DNA of 36,572 bases from CAZQWJ01 sp964597265 (GTDB taxonomy: Bacteria > Patescibacteriota > 4484-211 > JAGQKX01), in the NCBI GenBank assembly GCA_964597265.1, contig CAZQWJ010000009.1, forward strand, positions 1 through 36,572. The letters run 5' to 3'. Made by a program: the position numbers and the translations under genes. Each line of letters starts with the position of its first letter. The first letter of the stretch is position 1. Below the pieces are notes generated by a model that saw only the letters and a list, made by a program, of their open reading frames with translations, was not told the DNA's origin and did no database searches. Positions 22,365-29,902 of the stretch are shown here, in pieces.

Positions 22365-23594
22365 ATGTTTGACAGCAGAAAGATCAGAGAAGATTTCCCT
22401 GTGCTCTCTCAAAAAAGAAACAACCTGCCTCCTATCTATCTTGACTCTGCATGCATGAGTCTCAAACCTCGACCAGTCATAGATGCGCAGCAGGCATATT
22501 ATGAGCAATTCACCGCATGTTCGGCAAGAAGTGATCACTGGTTTGCCAGTGAAACCAGTCAAAAGGTCGAACAAACCCGTACCCGTATCGCACAATTTCT
22601 TAATAGCCAGCCACAGGAAATTGTTTTTACCAAAAACACTACCGAAGGCATCAACCTGCTCGCACACCAGTTTCGGACGACAACCGACAATGTAGTGATT
22701 ATCAGCGACAAAGAACATAACTCTAATTTTTTGCCATGGAAGCGATTGGAACAAGAGGGGCATACGGTATTGGTAATTATTCCTACAGACGAACAGGGAC
22801 AGTTGGATCTTGGCGCATTAGAGGCAGCATTGCAGACACACGAGGCAAAGCAGCACAAACTTGTATCACTCGTTGGTACATCTAATCTTGACGGTGTTAC
22901 GTACCCAATTGAAACCATTGTCGCACTTGCCAAGCGATTTGGCTTTCACATACACATAGATGCAGCACAAACTATCCCTCATCGCCCGCTTGATGTCCAG
23001 GCGTTGGGGGTAGATTACATTACATTTTCCGGTCACAAGATACTTGGCCCTACTGGCACGGGTGTCTTTTGGGGCAGACAGCAGTTATTAGAAAAAATGG
23101 CCCCCCTTGTTGTCGGCGGCGGCATGGCGTTTGACGCAACGTATGATAACGTTACGTATCAGGAACCTCCTGCACGGTTTGAAGCAGGATTACAAAATTA
23201 CGCCGGCATTATTGGCCTACGGGCGGCAGTTGACTATGTACAGGAGCTACTGCACATACCTACTGTTATTGAAGAACACGTGCAATCGCTCAATACATAT
23301 ACCAGCCAAAAACTTCAAGCCCTTAGTGATCGCGTGCGGATCACCGGCCCGCAGGATGCGTCTGCGCGTGCAGGTATTCTTTCTTTTGAAGTCCACGGCA
23401 TTGACCACCATCAGATTGCGTATATTCTGAATGATCAAGCCAATGTTATGGTTCGTGCAGGCAGGCATTGCGTGCAGGGGTATACTAATAGCCGGGATAT
23501 TGCAGGCACCGTCCGAGTGTCTTTTTATATCTATAATACGCAGGAAGAATGTGATACTTTTTTGGACGTTATGGAAAAGATCATGAAATTATAA
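22365..23594 (+). CDS. sufS: SufS/CsdA-family cysteine desulfurase
   Basis: 409 residues, normal for group II desulfurases, PLP enzymes that take sulfur from cysteine for Fe-S clusters or thiolation. PLP lysine Lys225 in FSGHKILGPTGTG, Asp199 in HIDAAQ, His118 in EHNSN, and active-site Cys369 in VRAGRHCVQG are all present, so it should be active. An aminotransferase-V paralogue such as a selenocysteine lyase is the main alternative. No SufU/IscU or SufBCD genes lie in the window. The first of four rightward genes (gaps of 2, 4 and 12 bases). The start lies 7 bases after a TACAAT box, with an AGGGG close to the ATG. Confidence 0.9.
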   Translation: MFDSRKIREDFPVLSQKRNNLPPIYLDSACMSLKPRPVIDAQQAYYEQFTACSARSDHWFASETSQKVEQTRTRIAQFLNSQPQEIVFTKNTTEGINLLAHQFRTTTDNVVIISDKEHNSNFLPWKRLEQEGHTVLVIIPTDEQGQLDLGALEAALQTHEAKQHKLVSLVGTSNLDGVTYPIETIVALAKRFGFHIHIDAAQTIPHRPLDVQALGVDYITFSGHKILGPTGTGVFWGRQQLLEKMAPLVVGGGMAFDATYDNVTYQEPPARFEAGLQNYAGIIGLRAAVDYVQELLHIPTVIEEHVQSLNTYTSQKLQALSDRVRITGPQDASARAGILSFEVHGIDHHQIAYILNDQANVMVRAGRHCVQGYTNSRDIAGTVRVSFYIYNTQEECDTFLDVMEKIMKL

Positions 23595-23596
23595 CT

Positions 23597-23980
23597 ATGC
23601 TTTGTATCGCCGCGTTCATTATTCTAGCGATTTTGGGGATCTTTTCTGCCACCCATCGACAGTTGGCCAAGGAGGCTTTTGTGTGCGTGTTTAAGCGGGT
23701 AACGCTCTCCCCATGCAACTCCGACTTTTCTACCCGTGTCAAAAGTGGTGTCGTCAACTGGCTCATGAAACGTAATATGCGTTTAGCATCGCTTTTTCAA
23801 CGATACAGCGAAGTGTTTGCGTGGATGTTTGTTATCTTGTCGATTGTCTCTCTTGTCTATACCGCGTATGGACTCTACAATTATTTTACACACGGAAGTT
23901 GTACACCTAGTAACCCCGAACAGTGTACACTAAAGTCAGTGCCATTACTGGAACGATTTCGCGTGTTGGTAACCGAATAG
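23597..23980 (+). CDS. Small membrane protein with conserved cysteines, unknown
   Basis: A 127-residue protein with an N-terminal transmembrane helix (1-18), a basic loop with Cys30 and a PCN motif (Cys40), a second transmembrane helix (about 74-97), and a C-terminal tail with GSCTPSNPEQC. The layout of an AKEAFVCVFKRVTLSPCN-type loop followed by a GLYN...GSC end recalls a family of small membrane proteins that I believe occurs in Patescibacteria and DPANN archaea, sometimes beside thioredoxin-like genes; that recollection is unverified. Paired cysteines on both sides of the membrane suggest a redox role. It starts 2 bases after the desulfurase stop. Confidence 0.7.
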   Translation: MLCIAAFIILAILGIFSATHRQLAKEAFVCVFKRVTLSPCNSDFSTRVKSGVVNWLMKRNMRLASLFQRYSEVFAWMFVILSIVSLVYTAYGLYNYFTHGSCTPSNPEQCTLKSVPLLERFRVLVTE

Positions 23981-23984
23981 TTGT

Positions 23985-24614
23985 ATGCATATCAGATCGT
24001 ACTTGCATTTGCCGGTAGGCAATACACATTTTAATAAGGTCGTTGAGATACTCACCTATTCGGATAGCTTCTTGTGGGGTGGGCACACAATGGTAAACAC
24101 GCTGGTAGCCGTTTATCTTAGTGAAAAAATTGCAGTTGATCCGCTACCAATCATTGCTTCGGGTTTCTCCATATATTTTGTAGCCCGATCTATAGTGCAA
24201 ATTCCCATCGCCCAATTTCTCGACAGTCGTAAGGGATATTTTGATGAGGCTATCGCGATTTTTATCAGTGCCATACTTATTGGTACATCGCTCATTTTAT
24301 ACTTGTTTGTATCAGAACCGTGGCATTTGTATGCGGTGCAAATTTTGTTTGGCATTGGTATAGCAACTAACCTTCCTGCATGGCGCAAAACATTCGCACG
24401 ATTTGTTGATCGCGGCCACGAAGGTGTGGAATATAGTGTGTACGACATTATATGCAGCTTAAGCATCGCGGTGTTTACTGCATTAGGTGGATATATAGTC
24501 GACTTCACTGGAACATTTACCTATCTTTTTATCACCGCTGGGGTACTCGTCTATATTGGAGGGATTATTGCATTGCTGCTATTAAAGATTGATCGCCTCC
24601 AGCATTCACGCTAA
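23985..24614 (+). CDS. Half-size MFS-like transporter
   Basis: A 209-residue membrane protein with about six transmembrane helices and an MFS-like loop (FLDSRKG, about 80-86; a second basic loop WRKTFARFVDRG, about 128-139). Major facilitator proteins normally have 12 helices in two homologous halves; only one half is present here. There is no second half upstream or downstream, and the neighbouring genes are intact, so it is not obviously a frameshift. It may work as a homodimer or be a remnant. It is 4 bases after the previous stop. Confidence 0.7.
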   Translation: MHIRSYLHLPVGNTHFNKVVEILTYSDSFLWGGHTMVNTLVAVYLSEKIAVDPLPIIASGFSIYFVARSIVQIPIAQFLDSRKGYFDEAIAIFISAILIGTSLILYLFVSEPWHLYAVQILFGIGIATNLPAWRKTFARFVDRGHEGVEYSVYDIICSLSIAVFTALGGYIVDFTGTFTYLFITAGVLVYIGGIIALLLLKIDRLQHSR

Positions 24615-24626
24615 ACTAGAGAGTAT

Positions 24627-25991
24627 ATGAGTCATCAACACTACGATCTTATCGTGATTGGTGCAGGGTCCGGATTAAATGTGGCTTCTGCCGCTGCCAA
24701 TCAGTTCGACTGGAACGTTGCGCTTGTCGAAAACGGTCCACTTGGTGGGACCTGCCTTAACAGAGGCTGTATTCCATCCAAGATGATCATCCATGCAGCA
24801 GACGTTGTGCAAACTATCAACAAAGCGCATAAACTAGGCATCCAAGCATCAGTAGACGCAATAGATTTCGAAGCTATCACCACACGCGCAAGTACACTTG
24901 TTGACCAAGAAGCGCAGCAAATAGAACAAAATGTCCTCGACCATCCTAAGATTGACCTGTATAAAACCACCGGCCATTTCACCGCAGCAAAAACAGTGCA
25001 GGTTGGAGATCAACAAATAACCGGCGACAGGATACTCATAGCTGCTGGTGCACGTCCGTTTGTTCCTCCTATTCCTGGTTTGGATACTGTTGAATACTGG
25101 ACAAGTACCGAGACGCTCAGACAAACTAAACAGCCCAAATCACTCATCATCATCGGCGGCGGGTATATTGGTATGGAGCTAGGACACTTTTATGGAAGTT
25201 TGGGCACTGACATCACGGTTATTGAGGCGTTGGACGTATTGCTGTCGCGGGAAGATCGAGAGATTGCCCAGACATTTACTCAGCTGTTTAGCCAAAAATA
25301 CCCCGTCTTTTTGAATCATCGTGTACTCAGGGTTTCGCAGGATGAGGCAGGCATGAAACATGTGATCTTTGCCCAGGATGGCGGCGAAGAGAAACAGGTC
25401 GAGGCTGAGGCAATTCTGGTTGTAACCGGCACGACCCCTAATACAGATACACTCAGTCTGGAAAACACCACGGTGCAAACCACTGATCGAGGATATATCG
25501 TCACCGACGAGTTTATGGAAACAACAGAAGAGAATGTGTGGGCGTTAGGAGATATCGTCGGCAAAGCGCCATTTAAGCATGGAGCTAATTATGAGGCACA
25601 GATCGTTTTGAAAAATTTACACAAACCTGAAAGCGCCCAGACTGACTACACCATCATGCCGCACGCAGTGTTCTCATCTCCGCAGATTGCCGGTGTCGGT
25701 TTGACAGAAGAACAGGCAAAAGAGCAAGGCATTGCCTATGAAGTGCGCAAAAAAGATTACATCAAGACAGGCATGGGGCAAGCCATGTTAGCAAAAGATA
25801 GTTTTGTGAAATATATAGTCGATCCACAAGAAAACAAAATACTCGGTTGTCACATCATCGGACCAGAAGCATCTACATTAATACACGAAGTGGTGGTTGC
25901 CATGACTATGGCTGGCGGCAACATCTCTGCGATCACCGATACCATCCACATCCACCCCGCTCTCTCAGAAGTCATCCAACGCGCACTGTAG
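24627..25991 (+). CDS. Pyridine nucleotide-disulfide oxidoreductase (dihydrolipoamide dehydrogenase/mercuric reductase type)
   Basis: 454 residues, full length. FAD motif GAGSG (12-16), redox disulfide GGTCLNRGCIPSK (Cys43, Cys48), NAD(P) motif IIGGGYIGME, second FAD motif ALGDIVG, and a C-terminal dimerisation domain with the catalytic HPALSE (His443, Glu448). No E1/E2 complex, lipoyl protein or glycine cleavage genes are nearby. It could be a stand-alone disulfide or mycothiol/CoA-disulfide-like reductase, or reduce another thiol carrier. It ends the desulfurase operon. Its setting beside thiol-related genes supports a redox role. Confidence 0.92.
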   Translation: MSHQHYDLIVIGAGSGLNVASAAANQFDWNVALVENGPLGGTCLNRGCIPSKMIIHAADVVQTINKAHKLGIQASVDAIDFEAITTRASTLVDQEAQQIEQNVLDHPKIDLYKTTGHFTAAKTVQVGDQQITGDRILIAAGARPFVPPIPGLDTVEYWTSTETLRQTKQPKSLIIIGGGYIGMELGHFYGSLGTDITVIEALDVLLSREDREIAQTFTQLFSQKYPVFLNHRVLRVSQDEAGMKHVIFAQDGGEEKQVEAEAILVVTGTTPNTDTLSLENTTVQTTDRGYIVTDEFMETTEENVWALGDIVGKAPFKHGANYEAQIVLKNLHKPESAQTDYTIMPHAVFSSPQIAGVGLTEEQAKEQGIAYEVRKKDYIKTGMGQAMLAKDSFVKYIVDPQENKILGCHIIGPEASTLIHEVVVAMTMAGGNISAITDTIHIHPALSEVIQRAL

Positions 25992-26011
25992 TATGCGCCT
26001 CATCAATCATT

Positions 26012-26020
26012 TGTTATACT
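26012..26020 (+). promoter_or_regulatory. Extended -10 box
   Basis: TG-T-TATACT ends 6 bases before GTG 26027. It predicts a leaderless mRNA for the next gene and supports GTG as its start. No -35 box is seen, as is usual for extended -10 promoters. Confidence 0.6.
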
Positions 26021-26026
26021 CTAAAC

Positions 26027-26611
26027 GTGAAAGCAACGATCGTTGGCTCCCCGCAACAGGTTCATTCCCAAATACCATCGCCAATACTCTATATAATTCT
26101 CCGACTGTGCGCGTTACTCCCGTTTCTATTAAAAAAGCCACCTGAGCTCTATCTTATTATCGAACACTTTGTTGTGCTCATATTTGTTGGTACAACCTTG
26201 ATTGCGCCGTTACTTGCATTTGTAGGTGTTTCTTTTTCACCGCTACTAGGATTCGCTGAAAGCCTGAACATATCTGGTGATTTTCATCTTACTCAAGATT
26301 CATTCCCACCTATAATTGCCCAAGTAACGCTTGTATATACAATTGCCGCTGCCTTATTCGAAAAAATATTCAAAACTAACATCCGTATCTCGAAGATACT
26401 TCTTCTCAAATTCTCGCTATCGCTGCATATAATTGCGTTTATCACGGGAATGTTCTATGGCGGGTTTGGGTTTGCCTGGATATTTATATTATTTGGTCTG
26501 TCCTCTCTGTTCTTCTTTGGTGTCTGGGTGGCTCTTAATGTAATGCAAAAGAGTATTGAAATAGCTTACAACACCCGACTCCCGGAGTCGGACATTGACG
26601 TGACGCGGTAA
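26027..26611 (+). CDS. Four-helix membrane protein, unknown
   Basis: 194 residues from GTG 26027. Earlier in-frame codons back to 25847 overlap the disulfide reductase and are not protein-like. About four hydrophobic segments (near 20-36, 47-70, 95-117, 130-175) make it an integral membrane protein. Possibly a Yip1-like or DUF-type membrane protein, but I cannot identify it. An extended -10 box ends 6 bases before the GTG. The next gene starts 110 bases later with its own promoter, so this one may be transcribed alone. Confidence 0.65.
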   Translation: MKATIVGSPQQVHSQIPSPILYIILRLCALLPFLLKKPPELYLIIEHFVVLIFVGTTLIAPLLAFVGVSFSPLLGFAESLNISGDFHLTQDSFPPIIAQVTLVYTIAAALFEKIFKTNIRISKILLLKFSLSLHIIAFITGMFYGGFGFAWIFILFGLSSLFFFGVWVALNVMQKSIEIAYNTRLPESDIDVTR

Positions 26612-26686
26612 AACAAGGCTTGAAAACACAAAAGTCCTATAGGCAACTTGCTACGTAGACAGAAACACGCTCCGAATGACATCAAC

Positions 26687-26715
26687 TTGCAAAAGTTTTT
26701 TGTGGTTGGCATAAT
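26687..26715 (+). promoter_or_regulatory. Promoter of the metal/thiol cassette
   Basis: TTGCAA (26687-26692), a 17-base spacer, and extended -10 TG-G-CATAAT (26707-26715). GTG 26722 begins 6 bases after the -10 box, predicting a leaderless transcript. Confidence 0.6.
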
Positions 26716-26721
26716 GATAAC

Positions 26722-27249
26722 GTGAAACGAAACGTACAACTGGCTCTTTTCATTGTTATAGTAGCAATACTCGTTGGTCTGGGCTATTACTCAGTTAGGC
26801 TCTATCAAGAAACCGGCGCCGAGCAACAAGGCTTTGTTACCTGCAACGAAGAAAGGTGCGAAAAATCAATCCACATCCACGCTGACATCGACGTTTCTAT
26901 CTGTGGTGAAAAATATGACTTCCCCAAAAACAAAGGCAGCGTTACTGAACAGCATACCCACGCCGAACTCAACTACATGCATGTACACTTTACATTTGAA
27001 GTAGACCCAGAAACCCATGAACCTCTTCATACTACACTCCTTGAATTAGGGAACTTCTTTAAAAATATGGAGATGCCATTTAGTTCCAATCCCGCTACAC
27101 TTGGTGACTATACTGTCAGCGATGCCTGTCCTAACGGTAAAGTCTTAACGCAGGATGATCTCAAAATGACCGTCAATGGCGAAGATAATACCGAATTTGA
27201 GCACTACGTTTGGCAAGATGGTGATGATATCCGTATAACATTTGAATAA
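26722..27249 (+). CDS. His-rich membrane-anchored extracytoplasmic protein
   Basis: 175 residues from GTG 26722, with an N-terminal transmembrane anchor (6-24) and an outside domain. The domain carries histidine clusters HIH (His51, His53), HTH (His78, His80) and HVH (His87, His89), plus cysteines at 41, 46 and 61 and one in SDACPNG. The HIHADI motif followed by short beta strands is similar in style to small metal-binding-looking proteins often annotated as hypothetical in Patescibacteria. Binding of Cu or Zn is inferred from the His/Cys layout. The next gene is a Cys-rich small protein, followed by CcdA. Confidence 0.75.
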   Translation: MKRNVQLALFIVIVAILVGLGYYSVRLYQETGAEQQGFVTCNEERCEKSIHIHADIDVSICGEKYDFPKNKGSVTEQHTHAELNYMHVHFTFEVDPETHEPLHTTLLELGNFFKNMEMPFSSNPATLGDYTVSDACPNGKVLTQDDLKMTVNGEDNTEFEHYVWQDGDDIRITFE

Positions 27250-27274
27250 TCTGTGGCTGGAGGTGATTGATCCT

Positions 27275-27472
27275 ATGATGTGTGCAATTTGTAATACCGA
27301 AGTTTCAGAAAACCATTCGCATTGCGAACACTGCAACAAAGTCGTTGACAAGACTACCGCTCACACCGTCGAAGGCAACGACAAACTCTACTGTTGCATT
27401 GAATGCTGTGGGGAACAAGAACAAAAGGAAGACAAGGCCGAAAAAAAATCTACTGAATGTGAATTCTGTTAG
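27275..27472 (+). CDS. Cys/His-rich small protein, metallothionein or zinc-ribbon like
   Basis: A 65-residue protein with ten cysteines (3, 6, 17, 20, 40, 41, 44, 45, 62, 65) and four histidines, arranged as CxxC, CxxC, CCxxCC and CxxC. ATG 27275 is fixed by GGAGGTGA (27259-27266) with 8-base spacing, the best ribosome site in the cassette. The middle segment (LYCCIECC) and acidic Lys/Glu linker suggest several metal-binding knots; at least two metal ions could be held. It may be a bacterial metallothionein-like chaperone, or a treble-clef or rubredoxin-like protein. It lies between the His-rich membrane protein and the CcdA gene, all on one strand. Confidence 0.75.
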   Translation: MMCAICNTEVSENHSHCEHCNKVVDKTTAHTVEGNDKLYCCIECCGEQEQKEDKAEKKSTECEFC

Positions 27473-27477
27473 TTTTT

Positions 27478-27520
27478 TTGTACTAGGCATGGTAACAATA
27501 CGCTACTATACCTAGTACAA
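27478..27520. other. Long inverted repeat between the Cys-rich gene and ccdA
   Basis: TTGTACTAGG (27478-27487) and CCTAGTACAA (27511-27520) are perfect inverted copies, and ATGGTA/TACTAT extends the stem by six pairs after one mismatch. T7 lies before the stem rather than after it, so it is not a standard terminator in either direction. It may be an RNA stability element or a protein-binding palindrome. Confidence 0.6.
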
Positions 27521-27563
27521 GAGAGCAAATGTGTACTTGGCATCTTTGCGACAAATCTGTTAC

Positions 27564-27569
27564 TATAAT
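27564..27569 (+). promoter_or_regulatory. ccdA: -10 box upstream of ccdA
   Basis: Exact TATAAT at 27564-27569, 18 bases before ATG 27588. No clear -35 box or ribosome site is seen. Transcription would start about 12 bases before the ATG. Confidence 0.4.
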
Positions 27570-27587
27570 TTTGACAACTGATACAGT

Positions 27588-28277
27588 ATGAGTGGTGATA
27601 TAAGTTTACCTATTATTATTGGTGCTGGAATTATCGACAGTATTAACCCGTGTGCTATTGGCGTACTCGTTTTTCTTCTTGCCTACCTCATGGAGCAAAC
27701 CCAAAAACCGATCAAACTTCTTATACACGGCTTGATCTATGTTGCTGCAGTCTTTCTGACGTATCTGGCGGCTGGATTAATCTTGCTGCCGGTCATAGAC
27801 AAACTCGGTCAAATCTCTACAACCTTTTATGTAGTCATTGGGGCTATCGTTGCGTTTGCCGGACTTTTGGAAATTAAGGACTTTTTCTGGTACGGCAAAG
27901 GCCCAAGTTTGTCTATCATTCCTGGAGGTGCTGAAAGGATCAAGATGTATACCCAGCGGGTTTCCAAAAGCTACCTAACTACATTCGGGTTAGGTGTATT
28001 TGTGGCCCTTGTCGAACTTCCCTGCACCGGCGCTGTATATTTGGCGGTTCTTTCTCTTATGACTCTAAGCGGTCTTAATATCAGCAACGTTACACTCCTG
28101 ATCATCTACAACATTATTTTTGTCGCACCGCTGATTATCATTCTCTTTGCTATGTACTTCGGTGTCAGCGCCGACACTTTTGAAAAATGGCGCAAGAACA
28201 ACCGTGGATTGATGCGGTTGTTTATCGGCATAGTCTTGTTAGCCATGGGCCTCTGGATGATCTTCTATCGTTTGTAA
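27588..28277 (+). CDS. ccdA: CcdA/DsbD-type thiol-disulfide membrane transporter
   Basis: 229 residues with six membrane helices. The two conserved cysteines that carry reducing power across the membrane are present: NPCAIG (Cys22, helix 1) and ELPCTGAVY (Cys146, helix 4). Such proteins take electrons from cytoplasmic thioredoxin and reduce exported thiol partners or cytochrome c apoproteins. No cytochrome c genes are seen, so partners may be the DsbA-like protein (29903) or the Cys-rich proteins just upstream. The gene converges on the EamA transporter, with a 7-base gap. Confidence 0.92.
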   Translation: MSGDISLPIIIGAGIIDSINPCAIGVLVFLLAYLMEQTQKPIKLLIHGLIYVAAVFLTYLAAGLILLPVIDKLGQISTTFYVVIGAIVAFAGLLEIKDFFWYGKGPSLSIIPGGAERIKMYTQRVSKSYLTTFGLGVFVALVELPCTGAVYLAVLSLMTLSGLNISNVTLLIIYNIIFVAPLIIILFAMYFGVSADTFEKWRKNNRGLMRLFIGIVLLAMGLWMIFYRL

Positions 28278-28284
28278 ACCGCAA

Positions 28285-29300
28285 TCACACCAACAGTAAC
28301 ACACCGATAAACGCCAGTACTGCTCCAAGCAGTTTTTGGTAGGGAAAATCTCGTTCTTTGAGAAATACCATGGCGAACAACACCGTTACAATAACACTCA
28401 CCAAACTCACACTTACCACCTGAGATGCGGATTCACCAATTTGCAGTGCGGCAAAAAACGTAACCGCAGAAACACCATAAAATACTGCTAATAACGAAAT
28501 ACGACTCAGTGGTCTGGGTTGAAGCAGGGACACCCCTGACAAAAGCCGCTTTGTTTGAAGCACTGCCAACACTATTGCCGTACCAAAGAAAGATAATCCC
28601 GTATATGTGTACAACTCCATTGAAGACAAGATGTATCNNNNNNNNNNNNNNNNNNNNNNNNNNNNNNNNNNNNNNNNNNNNNNNNNNNNNNNNNNNNNNN
28701 NNNNNNNNNNNNNNNNNNNNNNNNNNNNNNNNNNNNNCCAAAGAAAGATAATCCCGTATATGTGTACAACTCCATTGAAGACAAGATGTATCGATCATTT
28801 ACATTTGCCAAGCCAAAACATAATGCTCCAGCGACCGCCCATAATAGTCCTTTCTGACTCTGATTAGCTGATTGTGTAGAATAGTTTGCCACCACAATAC
28901 CCACAAATATCAACAATGCCCCACCATACTGACTCAGGTTGAGCGATTCCCCTAATAGTAACCATGCGGCAACAGCGGTGAAAAACATCCGTGAGGCAAA
29001 AACAATAGTGAATTTTGAGGCCTGGATACGTTCGAGTGCCGCAAAAATACAATAATTAGCTCCAGCGTACAACAAAAAAGATAGAATAACCGGCAACCAA
29101 AGGGTACCAAAAACCTCATGCGGCAGTGAAAGAGATCCGCGAAGCCACCCAAATCCCAACACCATGATGCCCACGAGTGCTTGGTATAACACGATAAATG
29201 CGATCGGGTGGTCTTTATTCTCCTCCACCAACACACGCTGCAGCAGGATCGCGGCTGAATAGGTAATTGTACTGAGTGCGATATACCCGACCCAGGTCAT
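28285..29300 (-). CDS. EamA/DMT-family transporter, interrupted by an assembly gap
   Basis: A ten-helix EamA (drug/metabolite transporter) protein. The coordinates span a 100-N gap (28638-28737) flanked by identical 55-base copies (28583-28637 and 28738-28792). Removing the gap and one copy gives 861 bases, exactly 287 codons, and one continuous 286-residue protein in the same frame. Left as is, it reads as two broken ORFs. ATG 29300 starts MTWVGYIALST and follows the HD gene stop by 7 bases. Substrate unknown; DMT proteins export or import metabolites. This is the last gene of the long leftward operon. Confidence 0.85.
28583..28792. other. Scaffold gap (100 N) with duplicated 55-base flanks
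   Basis: Exactly 100 N at 28638-28737. The 55 bases before it (from CCAAAGAAAG to AGATGTATC) are repeated identically after it. This is typical of contig ends overlapping by one k-mer that were not merged. The duplication and gap are artefacts, not biology. Confidence 0.9.
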
Positions 29301-29307
29301 TACAACA

Positions 29308-29901
29308 TTATACGTACACTCCTTCACCAAGGGCAATAAGCTGCTGGAGGTGGTGTTGCAGTTCAGGTAAAAGAGGATTCTCTGGCCATGCACGTGCTAA
29401 GGCCTCGACCTGGTGTTGCTTGTTAAGGAAAGTTTGTTCTTTGGTGCCATTGAAATTTGACCACACATCTTGTGAGCCTGACTCAACCATATCCACCATG
29501 TCTGCCATATTGGCAAGTACATCTGCAGACTTAAGCAGGAGACTGTCACGGCTCATCTGAGGAATATGATCCAGTGCTTGCTGCTTGCGCACATCCCACG
29601 GAAGGCTTTTATCCGGCTCGGTAACTGCCCCTACCAGCTCGCTCACATACGTACCAAACTGCTCGGCAATAGCATCAAGGGTTACCTCACCGTCACTGTC
29701 TTCTACCACGTCATGCAGCACACCAGCTATGATAACCTCCTCAGATGCATCAACCCGAGCGAGAATCAGGGCAACACTGAGCGGGTGTATGATATATGTC
29801 AATTTTGGCCACTTCCTGGTTTGTCCTTCATGCGTCACAGCAGCCAAGTGTATTGCACGTCGTAAATTTTCTGAATAATTTTTTGATGTGGGAAAGGGCA
29901 T
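29308..29901 (-). CDS. Stand-alone HD hydrolase, small alarmone hydrolase (MESH1/SpoT-HD) like
   Basis: 197 residues, single HD domain. Motifs of the RelA/SpoT hydrolase domain are present: THEGQTRK (24-30), IIHPLSVA (His39), LHDVVEDS (His63-Asp64, Glu67-Asp68) and KSADVLAN (Asp127, Asn131). No alarmone synthetase domain is attached, as in small alarmone hydrolases (MESH1 type), which hydrolyse (p)ppGpp. This makes hydrolysis of (p)ppGpp or a related nucleotide the best guess; an RNA-unrelated HD phosphohydrolase is the alternative. Translationally close to both neighbours (1 base after the DsbA-like gene, 7 before EamA). Confidence 0.85.
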   Translation of the reverse strand: MPFPTSKNYSENLRRAIHLAAVTHEGQTRKWPKLTYIIHPLSVALILARVDASEEVIIAGVLHDVVEDSDGEVTLDAIAEQFGTYVSELVGAVTEPDKSLPWDVRKQQALDHIPQMSRDSLLLKSADVLANMADMVDMVESGSQDVWSNFNGTKEQTFLNKQHQVEALARAWPENPLLPELQHHLQQLIALGEGVYV

Positions 29902-29902
29902 G

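Noticed and set aside
23985..24614. Frameshifted full-length MFS gene
   Set aside because: No second MFS half is readable in other frames on either side, and both neighbours are intact and tightly spaced.
24627..25991. E3 subunit of a pyruvate dehydrogenase complex
   Set aside because: The enzyme family fits, but no E1, E2 or lipoyl-protein genes are nearby, so only the general family is called.
28285..29393. Two separate transporter genes or a frameshifted pseudogene
   Set aside because: The split is caused by 100 N plus a duplicated 55-base flank. Merging restores one intact 286-residue protein.
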